Made by a program: the position numbers and the translations under genes. The notes under the pieces are model-generated. The model had not been told where the DNA came from and did not search any database. It worked only from the letters and a program-made list of their open reading frames with translations. This document shows, piece after piece, positions 25,399 to 35,396 of a stretch of 64,000 nucleotides of DNA; position 1 is the first letter of the stretch, and each line of letters begins with the position of its first letter. The stretch comes from Paludibacteraceae bacterium (GTDB taxonomy: Bacteria; Bacteroidota; Bacteroidia; Bacteroidales; Paludibacteraceae), in the NCBI GenBank assembly GCA_016283095.1, contig JAEEMG010000004.1:1-64000 (forward strand), in the 5' to 3' direction.

Positions 25399-28245
25399 AT
25401 GAGAAAAAGACTCTGGAGCATCTTTGCACTGCTATTCACTATCTCAGCACATGTGTCTGCTGTGCTAAACGAACAAAACCTAGACAACACAGTCAGTGTG
25501 CTTAAAGCAGAACTGGAAAAGACATACACAGAAGAGACTGAAATGATGGCTAGATACGATAGTATCAACGTACAACAGCACAGAGAAGCTTTGATAACCA
25601 TTCAAGAGAGTGAGAAAATCGCCTTGATGCTATACAGCCAAAAGCAAGACTATATTTTCGATATGGCATACGCATGTCATGAGGCAACCATGCAATATCA
25701 CAATTTCAAAAAGAAAAGAATGCCTTTCGACATCAGCATCAAAAAACTTGACAATGAGATCAAACGCTATACTCTCTTGATTGAGTCGTTGGAAAGCATA
25801 TCCCCAAGAAAAAAGAAATTCAACATCGACAGCATTAGAGTAGCCAAGATGAAAGAAGACTCTATCAAAAAGGCTGTTGAGCAGGCAACCGCAGCATACG
25901 AGGCTCAGAAATATGGCAAGCAACAAATCGACTCAACAACCAAAGGTATGGGAATCAATATCTTTGGCAAACAGCTTGGCGGCGACACATCAGCCACATC
26001 CGCTGAGGAGATAAAGAAAGCGATGGAGGCCAAGCAAGATAGCTTTATGCTGGAAAAGGCAAGAGAAATCGCAAAAGAGGTGACAGACTCCGCAAACAAT
26101 ACAAACAACATAAACGATACATTCAGGATTCCGTCAATACCAAGATCAGCAAGCAGATTGTTTATGACGGAGCTAAAAGACTTCAGATTGTCGAAAGCCA
26201 GCCAGATAGAAAGAGATTCTTGCGTGGCTTTATCTAAAAAAATTCTTGCCAATCTCATTTCTGTAAGAGACCATATCATCAAAGATAAAAAACTGTACGA
26301 GCACGTTGAGTCTCGTCTGAAAAACGTCAATGATTATGCACTTGGAAGATATGAAGCTATACAGCAGAGTATCTTCACCAACGGAGGAAACAACTATCTC
26401 TCTGTAATCCGCAACTTTTCTACATATTGCAGCAATGCTTCCCATGACATAAAAGACAAATACACCAGCAACAACGCTGAAGACTCGGATTGGAAAGGCA
26501 CCACTATAATTGGTCTGGTGCTGTCGGTTTTTGGACTCATATTACTAGCGGCAGGAATTGCCATCTTCTTCCTGAAACAATATGGCAAACGAAAAAAACT
26601 CAAATCTGAGTTTATTCCATACTACGCGATCTCACTGACATGTTTTCTATTCACGATATTGTGCACATTGCCTCAGATATTCGCAAGTCAGAATTTCCTG
26701 ACAATGGCATGTTCACGATTGATAGAGTATGTGCTTTTGATTGCGGCCATAACCCTTTCACTTGTCTATCGCACAAAAGGAGATCAGATAAAGAGTGCGT
26801 TCTCATGCTACTTCCCTATTTTAATGATGGGCCTTGTGATCATCATATTCCGCATTCTGTTTGTGCCAAACAATCTGGTTGTGATTCTCTTCCCTCCAAT
26901 GCTTATATTGTTCACAATCTGGGGTTTCCGTTCGGTGAAGAAACATCACGCGAACATCCCTAAATACGACGAGATATACGCATGGATATCACTCACCATC
27001 ATGACAGTTGCCTGTGTCATGGCATGGCTCGGTTATGCTCTTTTGGCTGTGGAAGTTTTCATCTGGTGGCTCGTTCAGCTTACATGCGTACAGGCATTGA
27101 CATTCGCGTCGGAATATATGAAGGCATTTGAAAAAGACAAGGTTGCCAAGCATATTCTAAACAAGAACGGAATTTTTGAGTCGTCAATGACAAAAGAAGA
27201 ATACAACAATGTTCTTAACAAAAAGATCATCGAGTTGCAAAACAACCAAGGCGACAATATCACTTACACCTGGTTCCTGGATCTCGTCACAATGTGTCTA
27301 ATCCCTGTGGCAGCAGTGCTATCATTCCTTCTCTGCATCTATATCGCCACAGATATCTTCGATCTTACAGCCATGTGTAAAGACATCTTCTTCACAAACT
27401 TCCTCGACATAGAGGATTTGTGTCAGCTGTCATTGTTCAAACTTGTTGTTGTGTTGGAGTTCTACTTTATCTTCAGATTCATATCATACCTTTTCCGTTC
27501 CGTCTACAAGCATTGGAAACTGAAAAACAAACAGGTGCATGAGATTGAGAGATCCAATATCACTCTTGTAAACAATCTTATCTCTATTGTTGTATGGAGC
27601 ATCTACTTCATCTTCATCCTGTTTTTACTACAGGTGCCAAAAAGCGGAATCTCAATCGTGACAGCAGGTCTTGCTACCGGTCTCGGATTCGCAATGCGTG
27701 ATATGATCAACAATTTCTTCTATGGAATCACATTGATGACAGGACGTGTGAGAGTCGGAGATTTCATCGAGTGCGACGGAGTAAGAGGTAAAGTGGAGTC
27801 GATAACTTATCAAAGCACCCAGCTTATCACCTTAGACGGTTGCGTTGTCGCATTCCTGAATTCAACTCTTTTCACAAAAACATTCAAAAACCTGACCCGC
27901 AACCATGGATATGAACTCGTGAAATTGCCGGTCGGTGTGGCATATGGAACAGATGTGGAAAAAGTCAGAAAAATCCTAGAGGAAAAATTAAGTCTCTTAA
28001 GATCTGAGAAGACGGGAGTGAAACCGAACGTGGATCCAAGCAAACAGATCAGTGTATACTTCAACGATTTCGGAGACAGTTCCGTTAATCTTTACGCTGT
28101 AATGTGGATTCTGGTAGAGAATAAGTTTGTGATTGTATCAAGAGCGAAAGAGCTTATTTACAACGCATTGAATGAAAACAATATTGTAATTCCTTTCCCT
28201 CAACGCGATCTTCATATCATTACAACTCCATCTGATAATAAATGA
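25399..28245 (+). CDS. Large MscS-family mechanosensitive channel
   Basis: A 948-residue channel. Signal peptide (about 1-22), a long periplasmic helical region rich in Glu/Lys and coiled-coil-like (about 25-360), about ten membrane segments (from about 372), and a C-terminal MscS core (about 740-945). The core shows the pore-lining GISIVTAGLATGLGFAMRD and the beta domain GRVRVGDFIECDGVRGKVESI, then LPVGVAYGTDVEKVRKIL. This is the MscK/MscM-type layout: it opens under membrane tension and protects against osmotic downshock. The next gene overlaps by four bases (ATGA), so the two are translationally coupled. Family call is firm. Confidence 0.93.
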   Translation: MRKRLWSIFALLFTISAHVSAVLNEQNLDNTVSVLKAELEKTYTEETEMMARYDSINVQQHREALITIQESEKIALMLYSQKQDYIFDMAYACHEATMQYHNFKKKRMPFDISIKKLDNEIKRYTLLIESLESISPRKKKFNIDSIRVAKMKEDSIKKAVEQATAAYEAQKYGKQQIDSTTKGMGINIFGKQLGGDTSATSAEEIKKAMEAKQDSFMLEKAREIAKEVTDSANNTNNINDTFRIPSIPRSASRLFMTELKDFRLSKASQIERDSCVALSKKILANLISVRDHIIKDKKLYEHVESRLKNVNDYALGRYEAIQQSIFTNGGNNYLSVIRNFSTYCSNASHDIKDKYTSNNAEDSDWKGTTIIGLVLSVFGLILLAAGIAIFFLKQYGKRKKLKSEFIPYYAISLTCFLFTILCTLPQIFASQNFLTMACSRLIEYVLLIAAITLSLVYRTKGDQIKSAFSCYFPILMMGLVIIIFRILFVPNNLVVILFPPMLILFTIWGFRSVKKHHANIPKYDEIYAWISLTIMTVACVMAWLGYALLAVEVFIWWLVQLTCVQALTFASEYMKAFEKDKVAKHILNKNGIFESSMTKEEYNNVLNKKIIELQNNQGDNITYTWFLDLVTMCLIPVAAVLSFLLCIYIATDIFDLTAMCKDIFFTNFLDIEDLCQLSLFKLVVVLEFYFIFRFISYLFRSVYKHWKLKNKQVHEIERSNITLVNNLISIVVWSIYFIFILFLLQVPKSGISIVTAGLATGLGFAMRDMINNFFYGITLMTGRVRVGDFIECDGVRGKVESITYQSTQLITLDGCVVAFLNSTLFTKTFKNLTRNHGYELVKLPVGVAYGTDVEKVRKILEEKLSLLRSEKTGVKPNVDPSKQISVYFNDFGDSSVNLYAVMWILVENKFVIVSRAKELIYNALNENNIVIPFPQRDLHIITTPSDNK

Positions 28246-29459
28246 AGTTGAATCATCTGCTTGCCACAATCATGATCCTCGTCGTTCCATTTATTGGAAT
28301 GGCCCAGACTGAAATTGCGGAAACTGAAGCAGATCTGACAATCAACAACGATTCCAGCACCAACGTCCCAAGAATAGAAGCCGAGCGGGATACCGACCTG
28401 TACAGAAGCAGTCAGCATTCCGAAGACGAATATATATATGTCACCGAGTATGAAGAGGAAAAGAAATGGTTTGACAGAGTTATAACCCGTCTGCTGAAAA
28501 CGTCGGTGGATTCCAATTATATAACGACCAACGACTACGGACTCCAGGTGAAATTAAGTCTGAACACATTAAACACCCAGACTAATTTCAGATGGACCCC
28601 AATATCGGACACGCTGCCAAACTTTTGTTCCATCACGTCGGACCAGATATCTAAGATAGGACTATGGGTCGGATACCGTAATTTCGGACTCGGATACAGT
28701 TTTGATCTAGGATCATTCACCAAAGAATACAACTCAGAATTCAGCATCAGCTATTATGGCGACGCATGGGGAATAGACCTGTTTATCAACACCACCCTAG
28801 GCAACAACCTTTACTTCAACGAAAAGTACACCGACATTTCTGACGTGAACATTTCAATCTTCCGCTGGAGGATCAACAGCTATTATGCCCCACTCTACAA
28901 AAAATTCTCCTACAATGCCGCATTTTCCCATAGTATGCGACAAGAGAAGAGTGCAGGCAGTCCACTATTCGGTCTGTCAACAACCAGTTTTTATCTTATC
29001 AAAAACAAATATGGTAAAAACAAAAAACTACCAATAGTCACAAAAGAAGAGTGGCAATTTCCAGATGAGATATACTTTTTCGGATTGAATCTAAACGCTG
29101 GCTACGCTCACAACTTCGTGACTCCGAAAAAGACACTGCTTCATATCTCCGCTCTCCCATATATAACCTTATTCAGAATAACGGGAGTGAATCCGTCGGA
29201 TGCCATAGGCGACCATGATCCGAAATTCCAATATGGATTGGTGGGTAAAGCCAGTTGGATATGGCAACGTGAGCATCACCTGATAAGTCTGTTCGGATCC
29301 GTAAATTTCAACAATATCATCAAGTCTCCGATCAAAGTGAACGACACTTCATACAGCATCGGAACATGTTACGGATTCAGAGCATACAAACATTGCAAGC
29401 CGCACAAGAAGAAACGAATCAAAAGAAATCGTGCCACTAGCCCAACAATATCGCAATAA
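28242..29459 (+). CDS. DUF4421 family predicted outer-membrane protein
   Basis: A 405-residue protein with a signal peptide (about 1-21, ending GMAQ), an acidic linker (about 22-75), and a body of alternating aromatic strands (ISKIGLWVGYRNFGLGYSFDLG; EFSISYYGDAWGIDLFINT; FFGLNLNAGYAHNFV) typical of a beta-barrel and matching DUF4421. The extreme C-terminus is Lys/Arg-rich. Function is unknown. The four-base overlap with the MscS gene suggests coupled production and perhaps a shared envelope-stress role; that is inference from position only. Confidence 0.75.
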   Translation: MKLNHLLATIMILVVPFIGMAQTEIAETEADLTINNDSSTNVPRIEAERDTDLYRSSQHSEDEYIYVTEYEEEKKWFDRVITRLLKTSVDSNYITTNDYGLQVKLSLNTLNTQTNFRWTPISDTLPNFCSITSDQISKIGLWVGYRNFGLGYSFDLGSFTKEYNSEFSISYYGDAWGIDLFINTTLGNNLYFNEKYTDISDVNISIFRWRINSYYAPLYKKFSYNAAFSHSMRQEKSAGSPLFGLSTTSFYLIKNKYGKNKKLPIVTKEEWQFPDEIYFFGLNLNAGYAHNFVTPKKTLLHISALPYITLFRITGVNPSDAIGDHDPKFQYGLVGKASWIWQREHHLISLFGSVNFNNIIKSPIKVNDTSYSIGTCYGFRAYKHCKPHKKKRIKRNRATSPTISQ

Positions 29460-29526
29460 ATCACATTCTTCTATTACCAAAATAGAATGTTGCCTCATTA
29501 GTTTCTAACTTTTGGGTAAATGTTTT

Positions 29527-29731
29527 CAAACAGAAAACAGCATATATAGAATGCTTGGAAACCCCACAAACCAGTTTGTTTTAGAAAACCCATAACGAAA
29601 AAAAAAAAACAGTAGAAAACTATGTTTTTTACGTTTTGTTTTCTGCGTTAGGCTGTTTTCGATGTCATTTATGACATATTTTCCTGCACCAACAACAGAG
29701 TTGTTTTTTTACAAAGGTGCGTTTTCTGTTA
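29527..29731. mobile_element. MITE-like multi-palindromic element, copy 1
   Basis: About 205 bases with ends CAAACAGAAAACAG and GCGTTTTCTGTT that are inverted with respect to each other. Internal palindromes, all shared with copy 2 (39511-39728), are ACAAAC-NN-GTTTGT, GAAAAC...GTTTTC, ATGTCAT-NN-ATGACAT and CAAC-NNN-GTTG. No open frame is present, so if mobile it depends on an enzyme encoded elsewhere; alternatively it could be a structured RNA. The spacer before it (29463-29490) holds a weak hairpin, ACATTCT...AGAATGT, that may end the DUF4421 transcript. Confidence 0.65.
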
Positions 29732-29920
29732 ACTTTATCTTTTCGGGACGTGAAATACTCGCTTAATAACAAAATAAAACTCTTTGTAAATTGCGTTTTG
29801 ATAAAGCATCTTTGAAATCATCGTGACATATTGAGGATTCCTTTGCAAAATAGAGTCATTTATTGTTAATAATTAATAAAAACTTAAACATTTTCTTAAT
29901 AGGAATAACAACAAAACTAT

Positions 29921-29928
29921 TATATTTG
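29921..29928 (+). promoter_or_regulatory. -7 box of the tolC/macAB operon promoter
   Basis: TATATTTG fits TAnnTTTG and lies 21 bases before the ATG at 29950. No clear TTTG is seen at the expected -33 distance. Confidence 0.5.
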
Positions 29929-29949
29929 CATCATTACAATGACAATTAT

Positions 29950-31290
29950 ATGAGAAAAGGAATACTTACATTAACAATTGCCTCCCTATTCTGTCATTCT
30001 GGTTTCGCACAGAATGAGAACGAAGTGGCATCACAAAACGAACGATACAATCTTACGCTCGAGCAGTGTATTGAGTATGCATTCGGAAACAGTCTTGAGC
30101 GTCAAAGCTTGAAACTATCAGAAAAGGTTAGCGAATATTCCTACGAGCAAGCAAAGAACAATCGTAAACCTCAAGTAAGCGGTTCTATATCTGAGACTCT
30201 TTCCCATACCGGACGTGAAAGCGACGTCAGCCTTGGAGGAAGCGTCGGCATCAATGCAGGTGCTACTCTCTATCAAGGTAGAGCGATAAAGAACAATATT
30301 GAGAAAACGCGTATTGAAGCAGAGAATGCAGTGGTGAGAACCGACCAATACGATCACAACCTTATCATTAAAATTCTTCAGTATTTCCTTAACGCTCTTT
30401 CTTCTGAAGAATTGCTACGTTTCCAGAAAGTGATACTTGAGACTAGCGAGGAGCAGCTACGTCAAGGAGAAGAGAAATACAAAGTGGGAACTATCCTGGA
30501 GAGCGACTATCTTATCCTTCAGGCTCAATATGCCAACGATGAGTGCAACCTGCTAAACAGCCAGATCAACCGTGACAACGCTTTGCTTAATCTGAAGCTT
30601 GCCCTTTCTATGGATCCGAACGCAGAGCTCACACTCGTCTACCCAGACACAACAGATATGGATGCGATGGCAGAGTTGCCAAACGTCGAGACTGCTATTC
30701 AACGTACACTTGACACTCACCCTGATATGATTCTGGCAAAATCAAATATTGAAATTGCGAAAATCAATGAAGAGATCACACGTGCAGGCAGACGTCCTAC
30801 AATCTCAGCAAGCGCAGGTTTGAGCTCAGGACACAGAAACTTTGATGATATCGGCAACCAATTCATTGACCGTTTCAGCCAAAGCCTAGGTGTGTCAATG
30901 TCTATTCCAATCTACGACAGAGGCAAGACAAAGACATCCCTAAAGATGAATGAGGCTCAGACAAAGATGGCTGAAGTTGATTTGCAGGAGGCAGAGTTGA
31001 AACTTCGTCAGACTGTAGCCGTTGAATGCGCTAACGTGGATCTTGCATACCGTCAGTACAAGACAAACGAAAAAAGAGCAAAAGCATATAAGTCTGTATA
31101 CGATGTCTACAATATGAAGTTCAAATATGGGACTGTCACTAGCGTGGATCTGTTGCAGCAGCAGAACAACTACATCAACTATCTTACAGATTATGTAAGA
31201 TCTAAATATTCATTCATCCTCGAGCGCAAGATTTTGGATGTCTACATGGATTATCCGATCAAGTATGAGGCTGTACGTATCAACAAGTAA
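29950..31290 (+). CDS. TolC-family outer membrane efflux protein
   Basis: A 446-residue OMP of the OEP (TolC) family. ATG 29950 opens a good signal peptide (MRKGILTLTIASLFCHSGFAQ); the frame is open upstream to 29863, but that would put the promoter inside the gene. Two tandem OEP halves are visible, each with NLTLEQCIEYAFGNS/IQRTLDTHPDMILAKSNIEIA-type helices and the QGEEKYKVGTILESDYL / NMKFKYGTVTSVDLLQQQNNY motif. It forms the outer-membrane channel of the MacA/MacB exporter encoded immediately downstream. Confidence 0.93.
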   Translation: MRKGILTLTIASLFCHSGFAQNENEVASQNERYNLTLEQCIEYAFGNSLERQSLKLSEKVSEYSYEQAKNNRKPQVSGSISETLSHTGRESDVSLGGSVGINAGATLYQGRAIKNNIEKTRIEAENAVVRTDQYDHNLIIKILQYFLNALSSEELLRFQKVILETSEEQLRQGEEKYKVGTILESDYLILQAQYANDECNLLNSQINRDNALLNLKLALSMDPNAELTLVYPDTTDMDAMAELPNVETAIQRTLDTHPDMILAKSNIEIAKINEEITRAGRRPTISASAGLSSGHRNFDDIGNQFIDRFSQSLGVSMSIPIYDRGKTKTSLKMNEAQTKMAEVDLQEAELKLRQTVAVECANVDLAYRQYKTNEKRAKAYKSVYDVYNMKFKYGTVTSVDLLQQQNNYINYLTDYVRSKYSFILERKILDVYMDYPIKYEAVRINK

Positions 31291-31309
31291 AAAAATAAAA
31301 CATAATACA

Positions 31310-32566
31310 ATGGCAAAAAAAATAGGCATAGGCATTGCGATAGCTGCGGTCGTAGGACTGTTGCTATACTTCTTCTGGCCGTCTAAGAAAGAGGTCACTT
31401 TCAAGACGCATGTGATCGAGGAAGGTACAATTTCCAAATCGATTTCAGCCACTGGTTATCTGCAGCCTGCAGACAAAGTGGAGGTCGGAACACAGGTGTC
31501 AGGTAAAGTGGAAAAACTTTATGTGACTTACAACTCCAAAGTGAAAAAAGGTCAGGTATTGGCTGAATTGGATAAGTCGACGCTGCTTGAACGTTTGTCT
31601 CAGGCAAAATCGTCAAAATCCAGTGCAGAGAGCACACTAAATCTTGCCACACAAAACTACAACCGTACAAAAGCATTGTTTGAGGCAGGAGCTGCGACAC
31701 AGCAGGCGTTTGATGAAGCCACTAACACTTATATCCAGGCTCAAAACACTCTTAACAATGCCAACACTAACGTGCGTGAGGCTCAGGTAAACCTTGGCTA
31801 TGCAGTCATCACATCCCCAATCGACGGTGTGATCTTGGCTAAACAGGTGGAGCAGGGACAGACAGTAGCGTCTTCTTTCTCTACCCCTACATTGTTCGTG
31901 ATTGCAAAAGACCTAAAAAGCATGACTGTAGAGGCAAACATCGACGAGGCTGACATAGGCCAGGTAAAGGTCGGACAGAAAGTAGAGTTCACAGTGGATT
32001 CTTATATGGGTGAGACTTTCTATGGAGAAGTTCAGGAGATCCGCTTGGAGCCAAACGTGACTAGCAACGTCGTCACTTATACTGTGATTGTTAAGGCTGA
32101 GAATCCAGAGGAGAAACTTTATCCAGGAATGACAGCAAGCGTCACTATCTACACAAATGCTCAGAGTGGCAAACTTGTCCCTACAGCAGCCATGGCATTC
32201 AATCCAACAGAAGAGTTGTTCGCAGCTCTTGGCAAACCAGAAAGACCATCAAAAGATGGACATAGAGACGGAAAGAAACCTGAAGGATTTGACGGAGAGA
32301 AGAGAGAGCGTCCAAGCCGTGAGAAAATGGAGGGAATGAGACAGAACGGTCAGAAAGTCTGGATCAAAAACGGAAATTCCATCAGACCACGTTTCATCGA
32401 GACTGGATTGAACGACGGTGTGAACGCAATCGTCAAAGAAGGACTGGCTGTTGGCGACACTGTAGTGTTGTCGGCTCAGGTAGGCGAGAAAGTCAAGAAG
32501 GCTAAAGGAGGAATGTCTAACAATCCGTTGACTCCTACTCCTCCACGCGGTAAACGAATGAGATAA
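31310..32566 (+). CDS. MacA-like periplasmic adaptor (RND/HlyD family)
   Basis: A 418-residue membrane-fusion protein linking the inner-membrane ABC pump to the TolC channel. One N-terminal anchor helix (about 4-20, followed by WPSKKE), a biotinyl-lipoyl domain split by a helical hairpin (ATGYLQPADKVEVGTQVSGKV; LGYAVITSPIDGVILAKQVEQGQTV), and beta-barrel domain (MTVEANIDEADIGQVKVGQ). ATG 31310 is chosen over upstream frame extensions that overlap tolC. An unusual Lys/Arg/Glu/Asp/Gly/Pro-rich insert (about 310-345, KPERPSKDGHRDGKKPEG) interrupts the C-terminal domain. Located 19 bases after tolC. Confidence 0.9.
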   Translation: MAKKIGIGIAIAAVVGLLLYFFWPSKKEVTFKTHVIEEGTISKSISATGYLQPADKVEVGTQVSGKVEKLYVTYNSKVKKGQVLAELDKSTLLERLSQAKSSKSSAESTLNLATQNYNRTKALFEAGAATQQAFDEATNTYIQAQNTLNNANTNVREAQVNLGYAVITSPIDGVILAKQVEQGQTVASSFSTPTLFVIAKDLKSMTVEANIDEADIGQVKVGQKVEFTVDSYMGETFYGEVQEIRLEPNVTSNVVTYTVIVKAENPEEKLYPGMTASVTIYTNAQSGKLVPTAAMAFNPTEELFAALGKPERPSKDGHRDGKKPEGFDGEKRERPSREKMEGMRQNGQKVWIKNGNSIRPRFIETGLNDGVNAIVKEGLAVGDTVVLSAQVGEKVKKAKGGMSNNPLTPTPPRGKRMR

Positions 32567-32570
32567 AAAT

Positions 32571-33314
32571 ATGGCAAATTCCATAATAAGAATCAACGAT
32601 CTCAAACGTAATTTCATCGTCGGAAGTGAGACGGTGCGAGCTTTGCGTGGAGTGTCGTTTGAAATACAGGCAGGTGAATTTGTGGCAATCATGGGAACCA
32701 GCGGTAGCGGCAAGAGTACGATGCTGAACATCCTTGGTTGTCTGGACAAACCTACGTCCGGAGAATACTACATCGACGAGATTGAAGTGTCGAAATTCTC
32801 CAACGACAAATTGTCGGAAATACGCAACAAGAAGATCGGATTCGTTTTCCAAAGCTACAATCTTCTTCCTCGTACTGCGGCAATTGAGCAGGTAGAGTTG
32901 CCGTTGCTCTACAATCCCAACGTAGGTGCGAAGGAGCGAAGAGAAAGAGCAGAAGAAGCCCTTCGCCTAGTAGGATTGGAAGAAAGAATGTATCACCTTC
33001 CAAGCCAGATGTCGGGAGGTCAGCAGCAACGTGTGGCGATCGCGCGAGCCATTGTCAACGACCCGGTCATTATTCTAGCCGACGAAGCGACAGGTAATCT
33101 AGACACTCGTACATCCTATGAAATCATGAGTCTATTCCAGCGTCTCAACGAATCAGGAAAGACAATCGCATTCGTAACACACGAGCCAGACATCGCCGCC
33201 TTCACATCTAGAGTGGTGATGCTCCGCGACGGAAGAGTGACCAAGGATGAACCCGTGAAAACAGCAAGTGCACAGGCAGCTCTTGACGCGCTTCCTGCAA
33301 GCGACGACTATTAA
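32571..33314 (+). CDS. MacB/LolD-type ABC transporter ATPase
   Basis: A 247-residue ATPase with Walker [10 protein letters not shown] (42-50), Q-loop [14 protein letters not shown] signature [14 protein letters not shown], Walker [14 protein letters not shown] and H-loop FVTHEPD. Starts four bases after the adaptor gene. It powers the permease encoded next. In this family the ATPase and permease act as a mechanotransmission pump that pushes periplasmic substrates (antibiotics, peptides, lipoproteins or siderophores) out through TolC. In MacB itself the two halves are fused; here they are separate. Confidence 0.95.
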   Translation: MANSIIRINDLKRNFIVGSETVRALRGVSFEIQAGEFVAIMGTSGSGKSTMLNILGCLDKPTSGEYYIDEIEVSKFSNDKLSEIRNKKIGFVFQSYNLLPRTAAIEQVELPLLYNPNVGAKERRERAEEALRLVGLEERMYHLPSQMSGGQQQRVAIARAIVNDPVIILADEATGNLDTRTSYEIMSLFQRLNESGKTIAFVTHEPDIAAFTSRVVMLRDGRVTKDEPVKTASAQAALDALPASDDY

Positions 33315-33325
33315 AAAATTATGGT

Positions 33326-34546
33326 ATGAATTTCTCGAATCTAATAAAAATAGCATACACGGCTTTGCTCCGCAACACAACAAGAGCGTTGCTGACAATG
33401 CTCGGTATCATCATCGGTATCGCATCTGTGATCGCCATGGTCAACATGGGTCAAAGTTCACAAGCACAAATCGAAGAAAATATTTCATCGATGGGAACCA
33501 ATCTTATCATGGTGATGCGCGCGCATCAGCGTGGAGGCGGTGTGAACTTAGGAAACGCCAACTCCCAGTCGCTTAAGCTTGCAGACGTGGAAGCGATTAA
33601 GGCACAGGCTAAATATGTGGACGCGGTATCGCCATCTGTGAATGCTTCCGGACAGCTCGTAAACGGCTCAAAAAACTGGCCAGGATCGATGCAAGGAGGA
33701 AGTGTGGAGTATCTTGCCATCAAGAAGTATGAGATCGCATACGGAACGAATTTCACAGAACAGGACATCGCATCATACGCGAAAGTCTGCCTGATCGGAA
33801 AAACCATCGTCGACAACCTATTTGAAGAGGGAGAGAATCCAATTGGAAAAGAGATCAGATTCGGCAAGATTCCGATGAAAATCATCGGTGTGCTTGAGGA
33901 AAAAGGACAGAACAGTATGGGACAGGATCAGGATGATATCCTTATCGCCCCATATTCGACGGTGCAGAAACGAATTCTTGCTCAAAACCACCTCAATATG
34001 ATCTACGCATCAGCGAAAAATGAGGATGTCTGCCAACTTGCGACAGAGGAGATAGAAAAGATTCTCCGCACAAGCCACAACCTTTCTCCAGACGCGACAA
34101 ATGACTTTGAGGTACGCACACAGGCAGAGATGTTGGAAATGATGTCGAGTGTGGTTGGCACAATCACGTCGCTACTGACAGCCACTGCCATCATCTCACT
34201 TATTGTCGGAGGTATCGGAATCATGAATATCATGTATGTGACGGTGACGGAGCGTACAAAAGAGATCGGACTGAGAATGGCTATTGGAGCCAAGGCTAAA
34301 GACGTGCTATGGCAGTTCCTTATAGAGAGCGGAATGCTGAGTGTCGTTGGCGGAATAATCGGAATTATTGTAGGAATAATTGCCTCCTACGTCATCGCCC
34401 AAATCATGATGTCTCCGTTTGTAGTGAGTGTGGGAGCGGTGTTCATGGCATTCTTCGTGAGTGCGTTCATCGGAATCTTCTTCGGTTGGCTGCCAGCCAA
34501 GAAAGCTGCCAAACTTGATCCTATCACAGCGTTGAGATACGAGTAA
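33326..34546 (+). CDS. MacB-type ABC transporter permease
   Basis: A 406-residue permease with one N-terminal membrane helix (about 19-40, LLTMLGIIIGIASVIAMVNMG), a periplasmic MacB_PCD domain (about 45-270) and a C-terminal FtsX domain with three membrane helices (about 275-400, SLIVGGIGIMNIMYVTVTERTKEIGLRMAIGAK and GWLPAKKAAKLDPITALRYE). Starts 11 bases after the ATPase gene. It forms the inner-membrane part of the tripartite exporter with the preceding three genes. Confidence 0.95.
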   Translation: MNFSNLIKIAYTALLRNTTRALLTMLGIIIGIASVIAMVNMGQSSQAQIEENISSMGTNLIMVMRAHQRGGGVNLGNANSQSLKLADVEAIKAQAKYVDAVSPSVNASGQLVNGSKNWPGSMQGGSVEYLAIKKYEIAYGTNFTEQDIASYAKVCLIGKTIVDNLFEEGENPIGKEIRFGKIPMKIIGVLEEKGQNSMGQDQDDILIAPYSTVQKRILAQNHLNMIYASAKNEDVCQLATEEIEKILRTSHNLSPDATNDFEVRTQAEMLEMMSSVVGTITSLLTATAIISLIVGGIGIMNIMYVTVTERTKEIGLRMAIGAKAKDVLWQFLIESGMLSVVGGIIGIIVGIIASYVIAQIMMSPFVVSVGAVFMAFFVSAFIGIFFGWLPAKKAAKLDPITALRYE

Positions 34547-34611
34547 GGACAAAATGATGAGTGCAAAATCATAAATGACAAATTCATTAAAACATTTCAC
34601 ACAGAAATAAA

Positions 34612-34637
34612 TCAGGGGGCATCAAAATGTCCCCTGA
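34612..34637 (+). terminator. Probable terminator after the exporter operon
   Basis: TCAGGGGGCAT pairs with ATGTCCCCTGA (one G-T wobble) around a short loop; no strong T run follows, so efficiency is uncertain. Confidence 0.45.
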
Positions 34638-34700
34638 CTTGTGAAATATTATTACGACATCTCCATCTGACATTTGTGAAGATTTGAAAAGCGAAAAATT

Positions 34701-35300
34701 ATGACAGATTCAGAATTATACAAAAGTCTCAGTGTGCTGACGAAAGACAAAGAGGTATGGGAGGAAAACATTCCATACGTAGAATCACTACTCACGTCGG
34801 AATCGGTGAAAATAAAATCAAAAGCATTGTGGATGCTCGGTGAGATGGGGCTTGCGTTTCCATCGTCAATCAAAAATAGTGTAGATGCCATTGCCTCTTT
34901 CCGCAACAGCACAGAGCCTATTCTACGGGAACGTGCAATCAATGCTCTCGGCAGAATCGGACGGGGATGTTTCAATTCCGTCGAGCCATATTGGGATGAT
35001 CTATTCCGTTTTGCTCACGACGAGGATGCGAGCGTCAGACTGGCTTTCATCTGGGCGTCGGAAAATATCGCCACCAACACACCCGATCCCTACAAGGATC
35101 ACATGCCTCTGTTTGCGGAACTGCTTCACGACCCAGACGACAAAGTCAGGATGGAGGCTCCGGAAATATTCCGTGTTATTGGTAAACGCAGGCCAGATTT
35201 TGTCAGACCATATATTGAGCGACTACGAAGCATCGCCGAAACGGACAGCAACCGTGTGGTGAAGATCCATTGCCTGGGAGCGATACGTGCGGCAGAATAG
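34701..35300 (+). CDS. HEAT-repeat protein
   Basis: A 199-residue all-helical protein with about four HEAT-like repeats, for example SVKIKSKALWMLGEMG, PILRERAINALGRIGRG, SVRLAFIWASENIA and KVRMEAPEIFRVIGK. No signal peptide, so cytoplasmic. HEAT solenoids act as protein-binding scaffolds; no partner is evident. It follows the exporter operon by 154 bases across a weak terminator, so partial co-transcription is possible. Confidence 0.7.
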   Translation: MTDSELYKSLSVLTKDKEVWEENIPYVESLLTSESVKIKSKALWMLGEMGLAFPSSIKNSVDAIASFRNSTEPILRERAINALGRIGRGCFNSVEPYWDDLFRFAHDEDASVRLAFIWASENIATNTPDPYKDHMPLFAELLHDPDDKVRMEAPEIFRVIGKRRPDFVRPYIERLRSIAETDSNRVVKIHCLGAIRAAE

Positions 35301-35396
35301 ATGTTTTTTGTAGAATTTGCCACATTTTTTTTTGCTCTTTGACTTTTTTGAGCTAATTTTCAGCGATTTGTTGGACAAAGCTCTAAATATAACATA

